Assembly (NCBI RefSeq): GCF_902490045.1
Contig: NZ_CABUCJ010000024.1
Coordinates: forward strand, 1 to 27,751
Direction: 5' to 3'
DNA length: 27,751 nt
From: an uncultured Anaerotruncus sp.
Lineage (GTDB): Bacteria; Bacillota; Clostridia; Oscillospirales; Ruminococcaceae
Shown here: in pieces, positions 13,758 to 20,480 of the stretch
Layout: each line of letters begins with the position of its first letter
Position numbering within the stretch: the first letter of the stretch is position 1
The notes under the pieces: generated by a model
The model's input: the letters and a program-made list of their open reading frames with translations, nothing else
Told to the model about the DNA's origin: nothing
Database searches by the model: none
Made by a program: the position numbers and the translations under genes

Positions 13758-14984
13758 TTATTCGCCGACGGAGACGGTCTTGAGGAACTTGAACTGGCCG
13801 TTCTCAACAACCTTGATGAAGGCTTTGTCCTTGTTGGCATCGCCGTTCTCATCAAAGGAGATGGCGCCCGTCACGCCCTCGAACTCCACGCCCTTGAGCG
13901 CGTCGCGGATGGCGACGGGATCGGTGGAGCCGGCGGTCTCAATCGCCTTGAGCGCCGCGAGATAGGCGTCGTAGCCCAGCGCGGAGACGGCCGGGATGAT
14001 CTCGTCCTGGCCATTGGCCACGAGGTACTCCTTGAAGCCGGTGATGAACTCGGTGGCGACCGCGTTGGAGGTGTCGCCCTCGTCGAAGAAGGTGGACAGG
14101 GCCACGCCCTCGGCGTCGGCGCCCGCGTTCTCGATGATCGAGCCGTTCTCCCAGGTGTCGCCGGCCATGATCTTCGCGGTGATGCCCAGCTCGCGGGCCT
14201 GCTTGATGATCAGCGGGGCGGTCGCGATGGAGGACGGCGCAAAGATGACGTCCGGGTTGGCTGCCTTGATGTTGGTGAGGATCGCCTTAAAATCGGTCTG
14301 GTTGGTCTGGAACTGCTCCTCCGAAACGACGGAGCCCTCGCCGACCAGCTGCACGAACGCGTTCTTGAAGAAGTTGCCGAGGCCGGAGGAGTAGTCGTCG
14401 CCCAGCTGGGTGATGACCGCCGCGGTCTTGGCCCCGTCCTGCGCTGCGTAGTTCGCCATCACGGTGCCCTGGAAGGGATCGAGGAAGCAGACGCGGAAGT
14501 AGAAGTCGTTGCCCAGCGTGACCTGCGGGTTGGTGCAGGAACAGCCGATGGCCGGGACCTGCGCGTCGGAGAAGATTTCGCCCGCGGCGATCGAAACGCC
14601 CGAGCCGTAGGAGCCGAGAATGACCGAGCAGCCCGCGCTGATCAGGCTCTGCGCGGCGGTAACCGCCTCGGTCTTGTCGGACTTGTTGTCCGCCTCGACA
14701 AGCTCGATCTTATACTCCTTGCCGCCGACGTTGACGGTCGGGAACTGCTGGTTGGCATAGCGGATGCCATAGACCTCCTGGAGGCCGCCGCCGCCGTTTT
14801 CACCGGTCTGGGGCTCGAAAACGCCGATCTTGATCACGTCGCCGCCCTCCGCGGGGGCCGCGTCGGCCGCCGCGGTCGGGTTATCGCCGGCGGGCGCAGG
14901 GGCGGCCGTGCCGCTGTCGCCGCAGCCGGCCAGAAGGGTCAGCGCCAAAACGGCCGACAGGACAATCGCTAAAACTCTCTTCAT
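13758..14984 (-). CDS. livK: Branched-chain amino acid ABC transporter substrate-binding lipoprotein LivK
   Basis: 408 aa. Lipoprotein signal peptide MKRVLAIVLSAVLALTLLAG ends at a lipobox Cys, C21. A Gly/Ala/Pro-rich tether follows (about 22-48). Then comes the periplasmic-binding type I fold, starting IKIGVFEPQTGENGGGG and including VILGSYGSGVSIAAGEIF, DDYSSGLGNFFKNAF and ALGYDAYLAALKAIE. In a Gram-positive cell it would be membrane-tethered outside. The ATG at 14984 has a very strong GGGAGGAAAG; an upstream in-frame start at 15062 lacks an RBS and a signal peptide. It is the first gene of livKHMGF. Ligand choice (Leu/Ile/Val, other amino acids, amides) is not decidable by eye. Confidence 0.93.
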   Translation of the reverse strand: MKRVLAIVLSAVLALTLLAGCGDSGTAAPAPAGDNPTAAADAAPAEGGDVIKIGVFEPQTGENGGGGLQEVYGIRYANQQFPTVNVGGKEYKIELVEADNKSDKTEAVTAAQSLISAGCSVILGSYGSGVSIAAGEIFSDAQVPAIGCSCTNPQVTLGNDFYFRVCFLDPFQGTVMANYAAQDGAKTAAVITQLGDDYSSGLGNFFKNAFVQLVGEGSVVSEEQFQTNQTDFKAILTNIKAANPDVIFAPSSIATAPLIIKQARELGITAKIMAGDTWENGSIIENAGADAEGVALSTFFDEGDTSNAVATEFITGFKEYLVANGQDEIIPAVSALGYDAYLAALKAIETAGSTDPVAIRDALKGVEFEGVTGAISFDENGDANKDKAFIKVVENGQFKFLKTVSVGE

Positions 14985-15063
14985 AAATCTTTCCTCCCAA
15001 TTTCGAAATAATTGTCGGAATTCAGCGGTGGAAATACAATTGTGTTCCCACTGCATACACATT

Positions 15064-15091
15064 ATTATATCAAAAATCCTGGAAAAAGCAA
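15064..15091 (-). promoter_or_regulatory. Extended -10 promoter of the liv operon
   Basis: Minus-strand TTGCTT (15091-15086), 16-base spacer, TGA-TATAAT (-10 at 15069-15064). It sits in an AT-rich island about 80 bases before the livK ATG. A 12-base repeat abuts the -35 on its upstream side. Confidence 0.68.
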
Positions 15092-15156
15092 TATCAGGCC
15101 ATCAATTCTTTTTCATTTTCCGAATTTGTACAGATTATCCAAATATATCAGCCCAT
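15091..15156. repeat. Pair of 12-base direct repeats upstream of the liv promoter (candidate operator)
   Basis: ATATCAGGCCAT at 15091-15102 and ATATCAGCCCAT at 15145-15156 differ at one base and start 54 bases apart, about five helical turns. The first copy touches the liv -35. The non-coding stretch 14985-15312 (328 bases) otherwise holds the liv promoter, the pncB terminator and AT-rich sequence with no gene that I can support. Confidence 0.4.
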
Positions 15157-15259
15157 ACTTTGTAAACAATTCTTTACCAGGCAGACAACGATAGCTTCCC
15201 TGCACAAATTCCAAGGCACCCCGCCCTGTCCGTTTGTGTACGGGACACAGCGAAAAAAC

Positions 15260-15306
15260 AACCGCCCCGGCCATTCCCATCATGCGGAAGTGCCGAAGCG
15301 GCGGTT
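15260..15306 (-). terminator. Terminator of pncB
   Basis: Outer stem AACCGCC (15260-15266) / GGCGGTT (15300-15306) with inner CGGC/GCCG and TTCC/GGAA pairings. On the minus strand a six-T run follows (15258-15253). It begins just after the pncB stop. The plus strand also carries a T7 run but no plus-strand gene enters here. Confidence 0.78.
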
Positions 15307-15312
15307 ATTTTT

Positions 15313-16764
15313 TTATTCCGCGTTGATCCGTTCGAGCAGATCGTTCCGCTCGTTCCACAGCCGGTCGGACAGATCGACATAGTAGCGGTGCGGATGCTCG
15401 AACCGCTTGACCTCATCCCACAGGTGAGCCACCTGGTCGGCGCAGTAGCTTCGGATATCGTCGAGCCTGGGCAGCTCGTAGACGCATTTTCCTTTGTCGA
15501 ACACCTGGGTGAGGATGCTCTTGGCGGTAAAGTTCCGGATCGTTTTCTTTTTCCAGGTCGCCATCGGGTCGAAGATGGTGATCGGCTGGGAGTCGTCCAC
15601 CGTCTCGCCGCGCACCGTCACATAGTCGGCGATCGCTTGCCCCGTCTCGCGGTTGTAGAACCGGTAGACGTCCTTGAAGCAGGGGGTCGTGATCTTTTCG
15701 ATGCTCTCGCTCACCTTGATCTTGGGGACGAGCACCCCGTCGCGCTCGACCGCGGCGAGCTTGTAGACGCCGCCGAACACGGGGTCGGACTTGCTCGTAA
15801 TGAGGTTTTCGCCGACGCCGAAGAGGTCGACCTGCGCGCCCTGGAGCAGCAGGTCACGGATGATGTATTCGTCAAGCGAGTTGGTCGCCATGATCTTGCA
15901 GTCGGGATAGCCCGCGTCGTCGAGCATGCGGCGCGCCTTCTTGGAGAGATAGGCGATGTCGCCGCTGTCGATGCGCACCGCTTTGGGCCGCTTGCCCATC
16001 GGCTTTAGAATTTCGTCCGCAACGCGGATGGCGTTGGGGATTCCCGACTTGACGACGTTGTAGGTGTCCACGAGGAAGATACAGTTGTCGGGATAGACCT
16101 GCGCGTAGTTTTTGAACGCGTCGTACTCGCTGTCGAACACCTGTACCCAGCTGTGGGCCATCGTGCCCACCGCGGGGATGCCGTAGTCCCGGTCCGCGAT
16201 CGCGCAGGCGGTCGCCGAGCATCCGCCGATATAGGTCGCGCGCGCCCCCAGAATCGCGGCGTCGTAGCTCTGGGCGCGGCGGGAGCCGAATTCGGAGATC
16301 GGCCGCCCCTCGGCGGCGCGGCACATCCGGTTGGCCTTGGTCGCCACGAGCGACTGGTGGTTGATGGTAAGCAGCACCATCGTCTCGATCATCTGTGCCT
16401 GGATGATCGGGCCGCGCACCACCACGACCGGCTCATAGGGGAACACCGGCGTGCCCTCCTTCATCGACCAGACGTCGCAGGTGAACCGGAAGTTTTTCAG
16501 GTAGCTCAGGAACGCCTCGCTGAACTGTCCCTTGCCGCGCAGGTATTCGATATCCTCGTCGGTGAATTCCAGGTCCTTGATGTATTCGATCAGCTGCTCG
16601 AGCCCCGCGAAGATTGCAAAGCCACCGTCGTCCGGGATCTTCCGAAAAAACATGTCGAAGACCGCCGTGCGCTCCTCGAGCCCATATTCCAGATAGCCGT
16701 TGGACATCGTAATCTCGTAGAAATCGGTCAGCATCGTCAGGTTCCGCTTCATATCAATCGGCAT
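15313..16764 (-). CDS. pncB: Nicotinate phosphoribosyltransferase
   Basis: 483 aa. It makes nicotinate mononucleotide from nicotinate and PRPP (with ATP), the salvage entry to NAD (Preiss-Handler pathway). Landmarks are LTDFYEITM near residue 12-20, SEFGSRRAQSYDAAILGARA at 157-176, the phosphorylated histidine in GTMAHSW (H204), FLVDTYNV, VRIDSGDIAYLS, and the GVGENLITS phosphate site. The length and an acidic C-terminal helix fit the long bacterial form. The ATG at 16764 is preceded by GAGGTGA. It is divergent from the glycosyltransferase and has its own promoter and terminator, so it is monocistronic. The Arg/His pattern fits nicotinate rather than nicotinamide enzymes. Confidence 0.95.
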   Translation of the reverse strand: MPIDMKRNLTMLTDFYEITMSNGYLEYGLEERTAVFDMFFRKIPDDGGFAIFAGLEQLIEYIKDLEFTDEDIEYLRGKGQFSEAFLSYLKNFRFTCDVWSMKEGTPVFPYEPVVVVRGPIIQAQMIETMVLLTINHQSLVATKANRMCRAAEGRPISEFGSRRAQSYDAAILGARATYIGGCSATACAIADRDYGIPAVGTMAHSWVQVFDSEYDAFKNYAQVYPDNCIFLVDTYNVVKSGIPNAIRVADEILKPMGKRPKAVRIDSGDIAYLSKKARRMLDDAGYPDCKIMATNSLDEYIIRDLLLQGAQVDLFGVGENLITSKSDPVFGGVYKLAAVERDGVLVPKIKVSESIEKITTPCFKDVYRFYNRETGQAIADYVTVRGETVDDSQPITIFDPMATWKKKTIRNFTAKSILTQVFDKGKCVYELPRLDDIRSYCADQVAHLWDEVKRFEHPHRYYVDLSDRLWNERNDLLERINAE

Positions 16765-16815
16765 TGCGTGTCACCTCGTCCTTTTCTTTTGGCGTCCCTC
16801 CGGGTTGTCACCGAT

Positions 16816-16844
16816 AGTTTACACCTTTTCAGCCAATTTAGCAA
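16816..16844 (-). promoter_or_regulatory. Promoter of pncB
   Basis: Minus-strand TTGCTA (16844-16839), 17-base spacer, TAAACT (16821-16816), TG directly before the -10. The match is moderate. It is divergent from the plus promoter 24 bases away. Confidence 0.45.
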
Positions 16845-16867
16845 TTCCCCTCATGTCAAAAGCGGAT

Positions 16868-16896
16868 TTGCTTTCTGTGTGCAAAATTGATATACT
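16868..16896 (+). promoter_or_regulatory. Extended -10 promoter of the glycosyltransferase/FAD-protein unit
   Basis: TTGCTT (16868-16873), 17-base spacer, TGA-TATACT (-10 at 16891-16896). It predicts a 5' leader of about 130 bases before the ATG at 17032; the leader holds a GCGGGCCCGC palindrome but no recognised element. Confidence 0.6.
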
Positions 16897-17031
16897 ATAT
16901 AGAAGGTATGACCAATCATGAAGCCATTTCGCGCGGGAAATCGTTCTATCCTCAGCGGGCCCGCGATCATCCGGCGTCAGCCTGAATCCGCATCCGCAGA
17001 CCACATCGCCAAAGGAATAGGAGCGTGTACC

Positions 17032-18264
17032 ATGCGTGTTGCACTTTTTACCGAGACCTATCTCCCCCATGTCAACGGGGTTGTCACCCATGTCAAATCC
17101 CTCAAGGACGGGCTGGAACAGCTCGGGCACGAGGTCCTGATCGTCACCGCCGACGCCTCCGCGCGGCGGCATTATGTCTCCGACGGCGTCCTCCACTGCC
17201 CCGCCCACACTTCCAAGCGCTTCTACGGTTACGGGGTGGCCATGCCCCTCTCCTCCACGCGGCTCAAATATGTCCACCAGTTCCATCCCGATGTCATCCA
17301 TGTCCACAACGAGTTCGGCATCGGGCTTTCGGGGATGATGATCGCCAAGGTGCTGCGCGTCGCGCTCGTCTACACGCTGCACACGATGTACGACGAATAC
17401 ATCTACTACATCGCGCCCCAGCCGCTCGTGCCGGCCGCGACGAAATTTTCCCACCAGTACACCAAGCTGTTCGCAAAGCTGGCGCAGGAGGTCACCGGGC
17501 CCTCCAAAAAATGCGAGGAATACTTCCGCAAGGCGGGCGTTTATAAGCCGGTCAACGTCATCCCCAACCCCGTCGACCTCGACATGTTCGACCCCGGCAA
17601 AATCGCGGAGGAAAAAAAGAACGCCTTCCGCGAAAAATTCGGCTACCAGCACGGCGAGACGGTCGGCCTCTTCGTCGGGCGGCTCGGCCGGGAAAAGAGC
17701 GTCGATTTGCTGCTCGACTACTGGAAAAAGACCATTCGTCCGGAGGAAAACATCCGGCTGCTCGTCATCGGGGACGGCCCCTGCCGGGAGGAGCTGGAGG
17801 AACAGGCCGTCCGGCTGGGCATCACCGACATGGTCACCTTTGCGGGCAAGGTGCTCCATACGGACATGCCGCCCTATGTGGGGACGTGCGACTTCTACAT
17901 CACCGCCTCCACCTCCGACACCGATTCCATCTCCATGCTCGAGGGAATGGCGATGGGGCTTCCCGTCTTACAGATCATCGACCCACTCAACGAGGGGCAG
18001 GTGCGCGACGGCGTCAACGGATACATCTTCCACGACGCGCAGGACATGGCGGACAAAATCCGCATGCTCAAAACCATGCCGGCTGACAAGCTCTCCGCCC
18101 TGCGCGCCTCCGCGCGGCGTTCGGTCCAGCAGAGCGGGGCGGTCAACCTCGCGGAATATGTGCTCAAGGTCTATAACACCGCGCTGCACAAAAAGCGCCG
18201 CGCCCGCCTGATGACGACGCCCTCCTTCCGGGTGCACCCGCGCAAACAAAACAAAGGAGACTGA
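17032..18264 (+). CDS. GT4-family glycosyltransferase (diacylglycerol glucosyltransferase-like)
   Basis: 410 aa GT-B retaining glycosyltransferase. The N-terminal TETYLPHVNGVVTHVK and DVIHVHNEFGIGLSG are typical of the group that includes 1,2-diacylglycerol 3-alpha-glucosyltransferases and GDP-mannose-type transferases. The C-terminal half carries VGRLGREKSVDLLL and VIGDGPCREELE, the nucleotide-sugar-binding features. The usual E-x7-E motif reads D-x7-E (D296 to E304, in SDTDSISMLEGMAMGLP). The start is the ATG at 17032 with AGGAG eight bases upstream; an ATG at 16918 would add 38 non-family residues with no RBS. The basic C-terminus (KKRRAR) could contact membrane lipid. Acceptor is unproven; membrane glycolipid synthesis is the best guess. 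The FAD protein begins 4 bases after its stop. Confidence 0.85.
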   Translation: MRVALFTETYLPHVNGVVTHVKSLKDGLEQLGHEVLIVTADASARRHYVSDGVLHCPAHTSKRFYGYGVAMPLSSTRLKYVHQFHPDVIHVHNEFGIGLSGMMIAKVLRVALVYTLHTMYDEYIYYIAPQPLVPAATKFSHQYTKLFAKLAQEVTGPSKKCEEYFRKAGVYKPVNVIPNPVDLDMFDPGKIAEEKKNAFREKFGYQHGETVGLFVGRLGREKSVDLLLDYWKKTIRPEENIRLLVIGDGPCREELEEQAVRLGITDMVTFAGKVLHTDMPPYVGTCDFYITASTSDTDSISMLEGMAMGLPVLQIIDPLNEGQVRDGVNGYIFHDAQDMADKIRMLKTMPADKLSALRASARRSVQQSGAVNLAEYVLKVYNTALHKKRRARLMTTPSFRVHPRKQNKGD

Positions 18265-18268
18265 TCAC

Positions 18269-19648
18269 GTGAAAAAGCAGTATGACATCGCCATTATCGG
18301 CGGCGGCATCGGCGGCCTGATGGCCGCGTGGCGCCTTTCGGAGCGCGCGCCCTCCCTTTCGGTCGCGCTGTTTGAAAAGGGCAGCCCCATCGAAAAGCGC
18401 GTCTGTCCGATCATCACAAAAAAGGTGAGCACCTGTGTCAAGTGCAAATCCTGCGCCATCATGGAAGGGCTCGCGGGCGCGGGCGCCTTTTCGGACGGCA
18501 AATACGTGATCAGCACCGAATACGGCGGCTGGCTCACCGAGTTCCTGCCCGACGAGACGGTGCTCGATTACATCGAGCAGGCGGACCAGATCCTCGTCAA
18601 ATTCGGCGCGACGACCGAACGGTTCCAGCCGAGCAACGAACTCAAAAAGCGCTGCCTCGAATACGACCTGCATATGAGCCAGGCCCAACTCAAGCACCTG
18701 GGCACCGACTCCAATTTCGAGACGATGAAAAAGCTCATCCACGCGCTCGCCGAGCGGGTGGAAATCCACACCAGCGCCGACGTGGTCGGCGTGAACCGGG
18801 AGTCCCACGTCCTCACCGTCAAAACCGCGGAGGGCGAACAGACCGTCGAGGCCGGCAGGATTATCTTCGCCGTCGGCCGCGCGGGCAGCCGCTTTTTCTC
18901 CGCCTGGTGCGAGGAAAACGACATCCCCCTGCACAACAACCAGGTGGACGTGGGCGTGCGCGTCGAGCTGCCCTCGATGGTGTGGGAGGACTTCGCGAAG
19001 AAAATCTATGAGCCGAAAATCCGCTACCGCTCGAAGGGCTACGGCGACATTATCCGCATGTTCTGCTTCAACGACCGCGGGCAGGTCGTCACCGAGAACA
19101 CCAACGGAGTTTTGACCGTCAACGGACACGCCTACCGTGATGAGGCGCGCAAGACGCAGAACTCCAACTTTGCGCTGCTCTCGACCACCAACTTCACCCA
19201 GCCCTTCCGCGAGCCGATCGAATACGCCCGCCACGTCGCGAGCCTGGCCAATCTTATCAGCGGCGGCAGCGTGCTCGTCCAGCGGCTCGGCGACCTCGAG
19301 CTTGGCCGCCGCACCGACGAAAAGCGCCTGCGCCAGGGCACCGTGCGCCCCACCCTCTCCGCCGTGCCGGGCGATCTGAGCCTCTGCATGCCCAAGCGGC
19401 AGCTCGACAACATCGTCGAGACGCTCCACGCGCTCGACCAGATCTCCCCCGGCACCGCCAACTACGACACCCTCCTCTACGGCATCGAGTGCAAATACTA
19501 TTCAGCGCGCCCCAAGTGCACCGACTTTGAGATCGACGGCTGCCCCGGCATTTTCGCCGTCGGCGACGGCGCAGGCTTTACCCGCTCCCTCTCGCAGGCG
19601 TCCGCCAACGGGCTCTATGTGGCCGACAAAATCATTGGCCGGGAATAA
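18269..19648 (+). CDS. FAD-dependent oxidoreductase with conserved cysteine cluster (COG2509-like)
   Basis: 459 aa flavoprotein of uncharacterised function. The N-terminal dinucleotide motif is IIGGGIGGLMAAWRLSE (G11, G13, G16), and a C-terminal FAD motif is GIFAVGDGAGFTRSLSQASANG. After the first strand-helix-strand unit comes a Cys cluster: C46, C56, C59 and C62 (VCPIIT then CVKCKSC), followed by GAGAFSDGKY, which is characteristic of the COG2509 group. The cluster could bind a metal or Fe-S centre or serve as redox thiols; that is inference. The start is the GTG at 18269 with AAAGGAGA eight bases upstream, 4 bases after the glycosyltransferase stop, so the two are co-transcribed. The substrate is unknown. 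A strong terminator follows. Confidence 0.83.
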   Translation: MKKQYDIAIIGGGIGGLMAAWRLSERAPSLSVALFEKGSPIEKRVCPIITKKVSTCVKCKSCAIMEGLAGAGAFSDGKYVISTEYGGWLTEFLPDETVLDYIEQADQILVKFGATTERFQPSNELKKRCLEYDLHMSQAQLKHLGTDSNFETMKKLIHALAERVEIHTSADVVGVNRESHVLTVKTAEGEQTVEAGRIIFAVGRAGSRFFSAWCEENDIPLHNNQVDVGVRVELPSMVWEDFAKKIYEPKIRYRSKGYGDIIRMFCFNDRGQVVTENTNGVLTVNGHAYRDEARKTQNSNFALLSTTNFTQPFREPIEYARHVASLANLISGGSVLVQRLGDLELGRRTDEKRLRQGTVRPTLSAVPGDLSLCMPKRQLDNIVETLHALDQISPGTANYDTLLYGIECKYYSARPKCTDFEIDGCPGIFAVGDGAGFTRSLSQASANGLYVADKIIGRE

Positions 19649-19660
19649 ATGGGAATGCAA

Positions 19661-19687
19661 GGGGGCCCGAACGACGTTCGGGCCCCC
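19661..19687 (+). terminator. Terminator after the FAD-dependent oxidoreductase
   Basis: GGGGGCCCGAAC (19661-19672) pairs with GTTCGGGCCCCC (19676-19687) around GAC, followed by TTTTG. The convergent GNAT gene ends 12 bases beyond; the minus-strand tract (CTTGCATT) is a poor terminator. Confidence 0.85.
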
Positions 19688-19698
19688 TTTTGATGCAA

Positions 19699-20169
19699 TT
19701 ATTCAAGCTCTCCCACCGGCAGCGGGCAGGTCATCGGTGTAAACCGGATGCCGTCCTCCACCTGCTCGGGGCCGTCGGCACAAAATCCCCACCGGCTGTA
19801 GACCGGCAGCGCATAGGCGGAGGAATGCACCGTGACCGCCTTCGTCCCGGGCGGGCAGTGCCGTTTGGCTTCCTCAAAAAGCGCCGTCGCGATCCCCCGG
19901 CGGTGAAAATCCGGGTCCACAAACAGCAGGCTGACATGGTTTCCGCCCTGCATGCAGATGATTCCTGCCAAGCGGTCCCCGGCGTAACAGCCGTAAAGGG
20001 ATATCCGGCCCTCGTCGAGCATGGCCTCCATGTTGTCTGTCCGAATGAACGCAAGGAAATTCCCGATCCCCTCCTCGGAATATTCCGGCGCTTCAAACTC
20101 CATAAAGACGTTTTTTACCAACCGAAGCGCCTCCGGCAGGCCCGCTTTCCCCAATTTCCGGATCGACAT
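19699..20169 (-). CDS. GNAT-family N-acetyltransferase (possibly the C-terminal half of a broken DUF3795-GNAT fusion)
   Basis: 156 aa from the ATG at 20169. The GNAT acetyl-CoA motif A is LLFVDPDFHRRGIATALFEEA (split as LLFVDPDFH and RRGIATALFEEA, about residues 81-101), with motif B near VYSRWGF (123-129). It transfers an acetyl group from acetyl-CoA to an unknown amine. AGAGG lies 7 bases before the ATG. The same frame is open without stop back past 20290 and there encodes ECPELPCETFTGL and a charged helix, the expected C-terminal part of the Cys-rich protein upstream. If one G is removed from the G5 run (20292-20296), the two become a single 259-aa protein. As it stands, it can be made as a separate polypeptide. 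Confidence 0.75.
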   Translation of the reverse strand: MSIRKLGKAGLPEALRLVKNVFMEFEAPEYSEEGIGNFLAFIRTDNMEAMLDEGRISLYGCYAGDRLAGIICMQGGNHVSLLFVDPDFHRRGIATALFEEAKRHCPPGTKAVTVHSSAYALPVYSRWGFCADGPEQVEDGIRFTPMTCPLPVGELE

Positions 20170-20479
20170 CCTTCCGCCTCTCATTTCCCGGAGCCGTGCG
20201 ATCCGCGCTTCCAGCTCCCGCTCGAATTCCTCTCTGCTCTGTGCCGGGTCGCGCAGGCCGGTAAAGGTCTCGCAGGGCAGCTCGGGACACTCCCCCGCAG
20301 GAGGAAAAGCCGTGCCTGACGGCGCAGCAGTCGTAGATCGGGCAGACCTCAACGCCCAACCCGCATGCCCACGAGACGCATCCCCGGATTTCCCGGCAGC
20401 CGGCGCACGCGGCGGGATAGGCGGCGCAGCCGCGGCAGTCGCAGCCACAGACGGCGACTGCCTTTTTCATCGTCACCAT
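20093..20479 (-). CDS. DUF3795-like cysteine-rich protein, apparently frameshifted
   Basis: The ATG at 20479 lies one base after the cimA stop, with GGAGG nine bases upstream inside cimA, so it is translationally coupled. The first about 62 residues are dense in Cys (C11, C13, C15, C18, C25, C28, C34, C39, C46, C51, C52, C61), matching the small Cys-rich DUF3795 family (CG-x-C-x-x-C then CPIYDC), probably metal-binding. After SSCGG the frame turns into Arg-rich nonsense and stops at 20093. The next frame continues with the family's CGECPELPCE motif. The G5 run (20292-20296 on plus as C5) is where a single extra G explains the break. It could be a sequencing/assembly error, a real pseudogene, or slippage-controlled expression. 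Confidence 0.6.
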   Translation of the reverse strand: MVTMKKAVAVCGCDCRGCAAYPAACAGCREIRGCVSWACGLGVEVCPIYDCCAVRHGFSSCGGVSRAALRDLYRPARPGTEQRGIRAGAGSADRTAPGNERRKDVDPEIGESGPAGGASVGKKRLYGV

Positions 20480-20480
20480 C

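Noticed and set aside
12708..14972. 754-residue plus-strand open frame antisense to livH/livK
   Set aside because: It is Asp/His/Gly/Arg-rich, with no recognisable family, and lies exactly opposite the conserved transporter genes.
15012..15194. Small plus-strand frames in the AT-rich liv upstream region
   Set aside because: No RBS or coding signature; the region is accounted for by the liv promoter, repeats and pncB terminator.
16819..17859. 346-residue minus-strand frame opposite the glycosyltransferase
   Set aside because: Acidic/Val-rich shadow translation, and it would cover the divergent promoter region.
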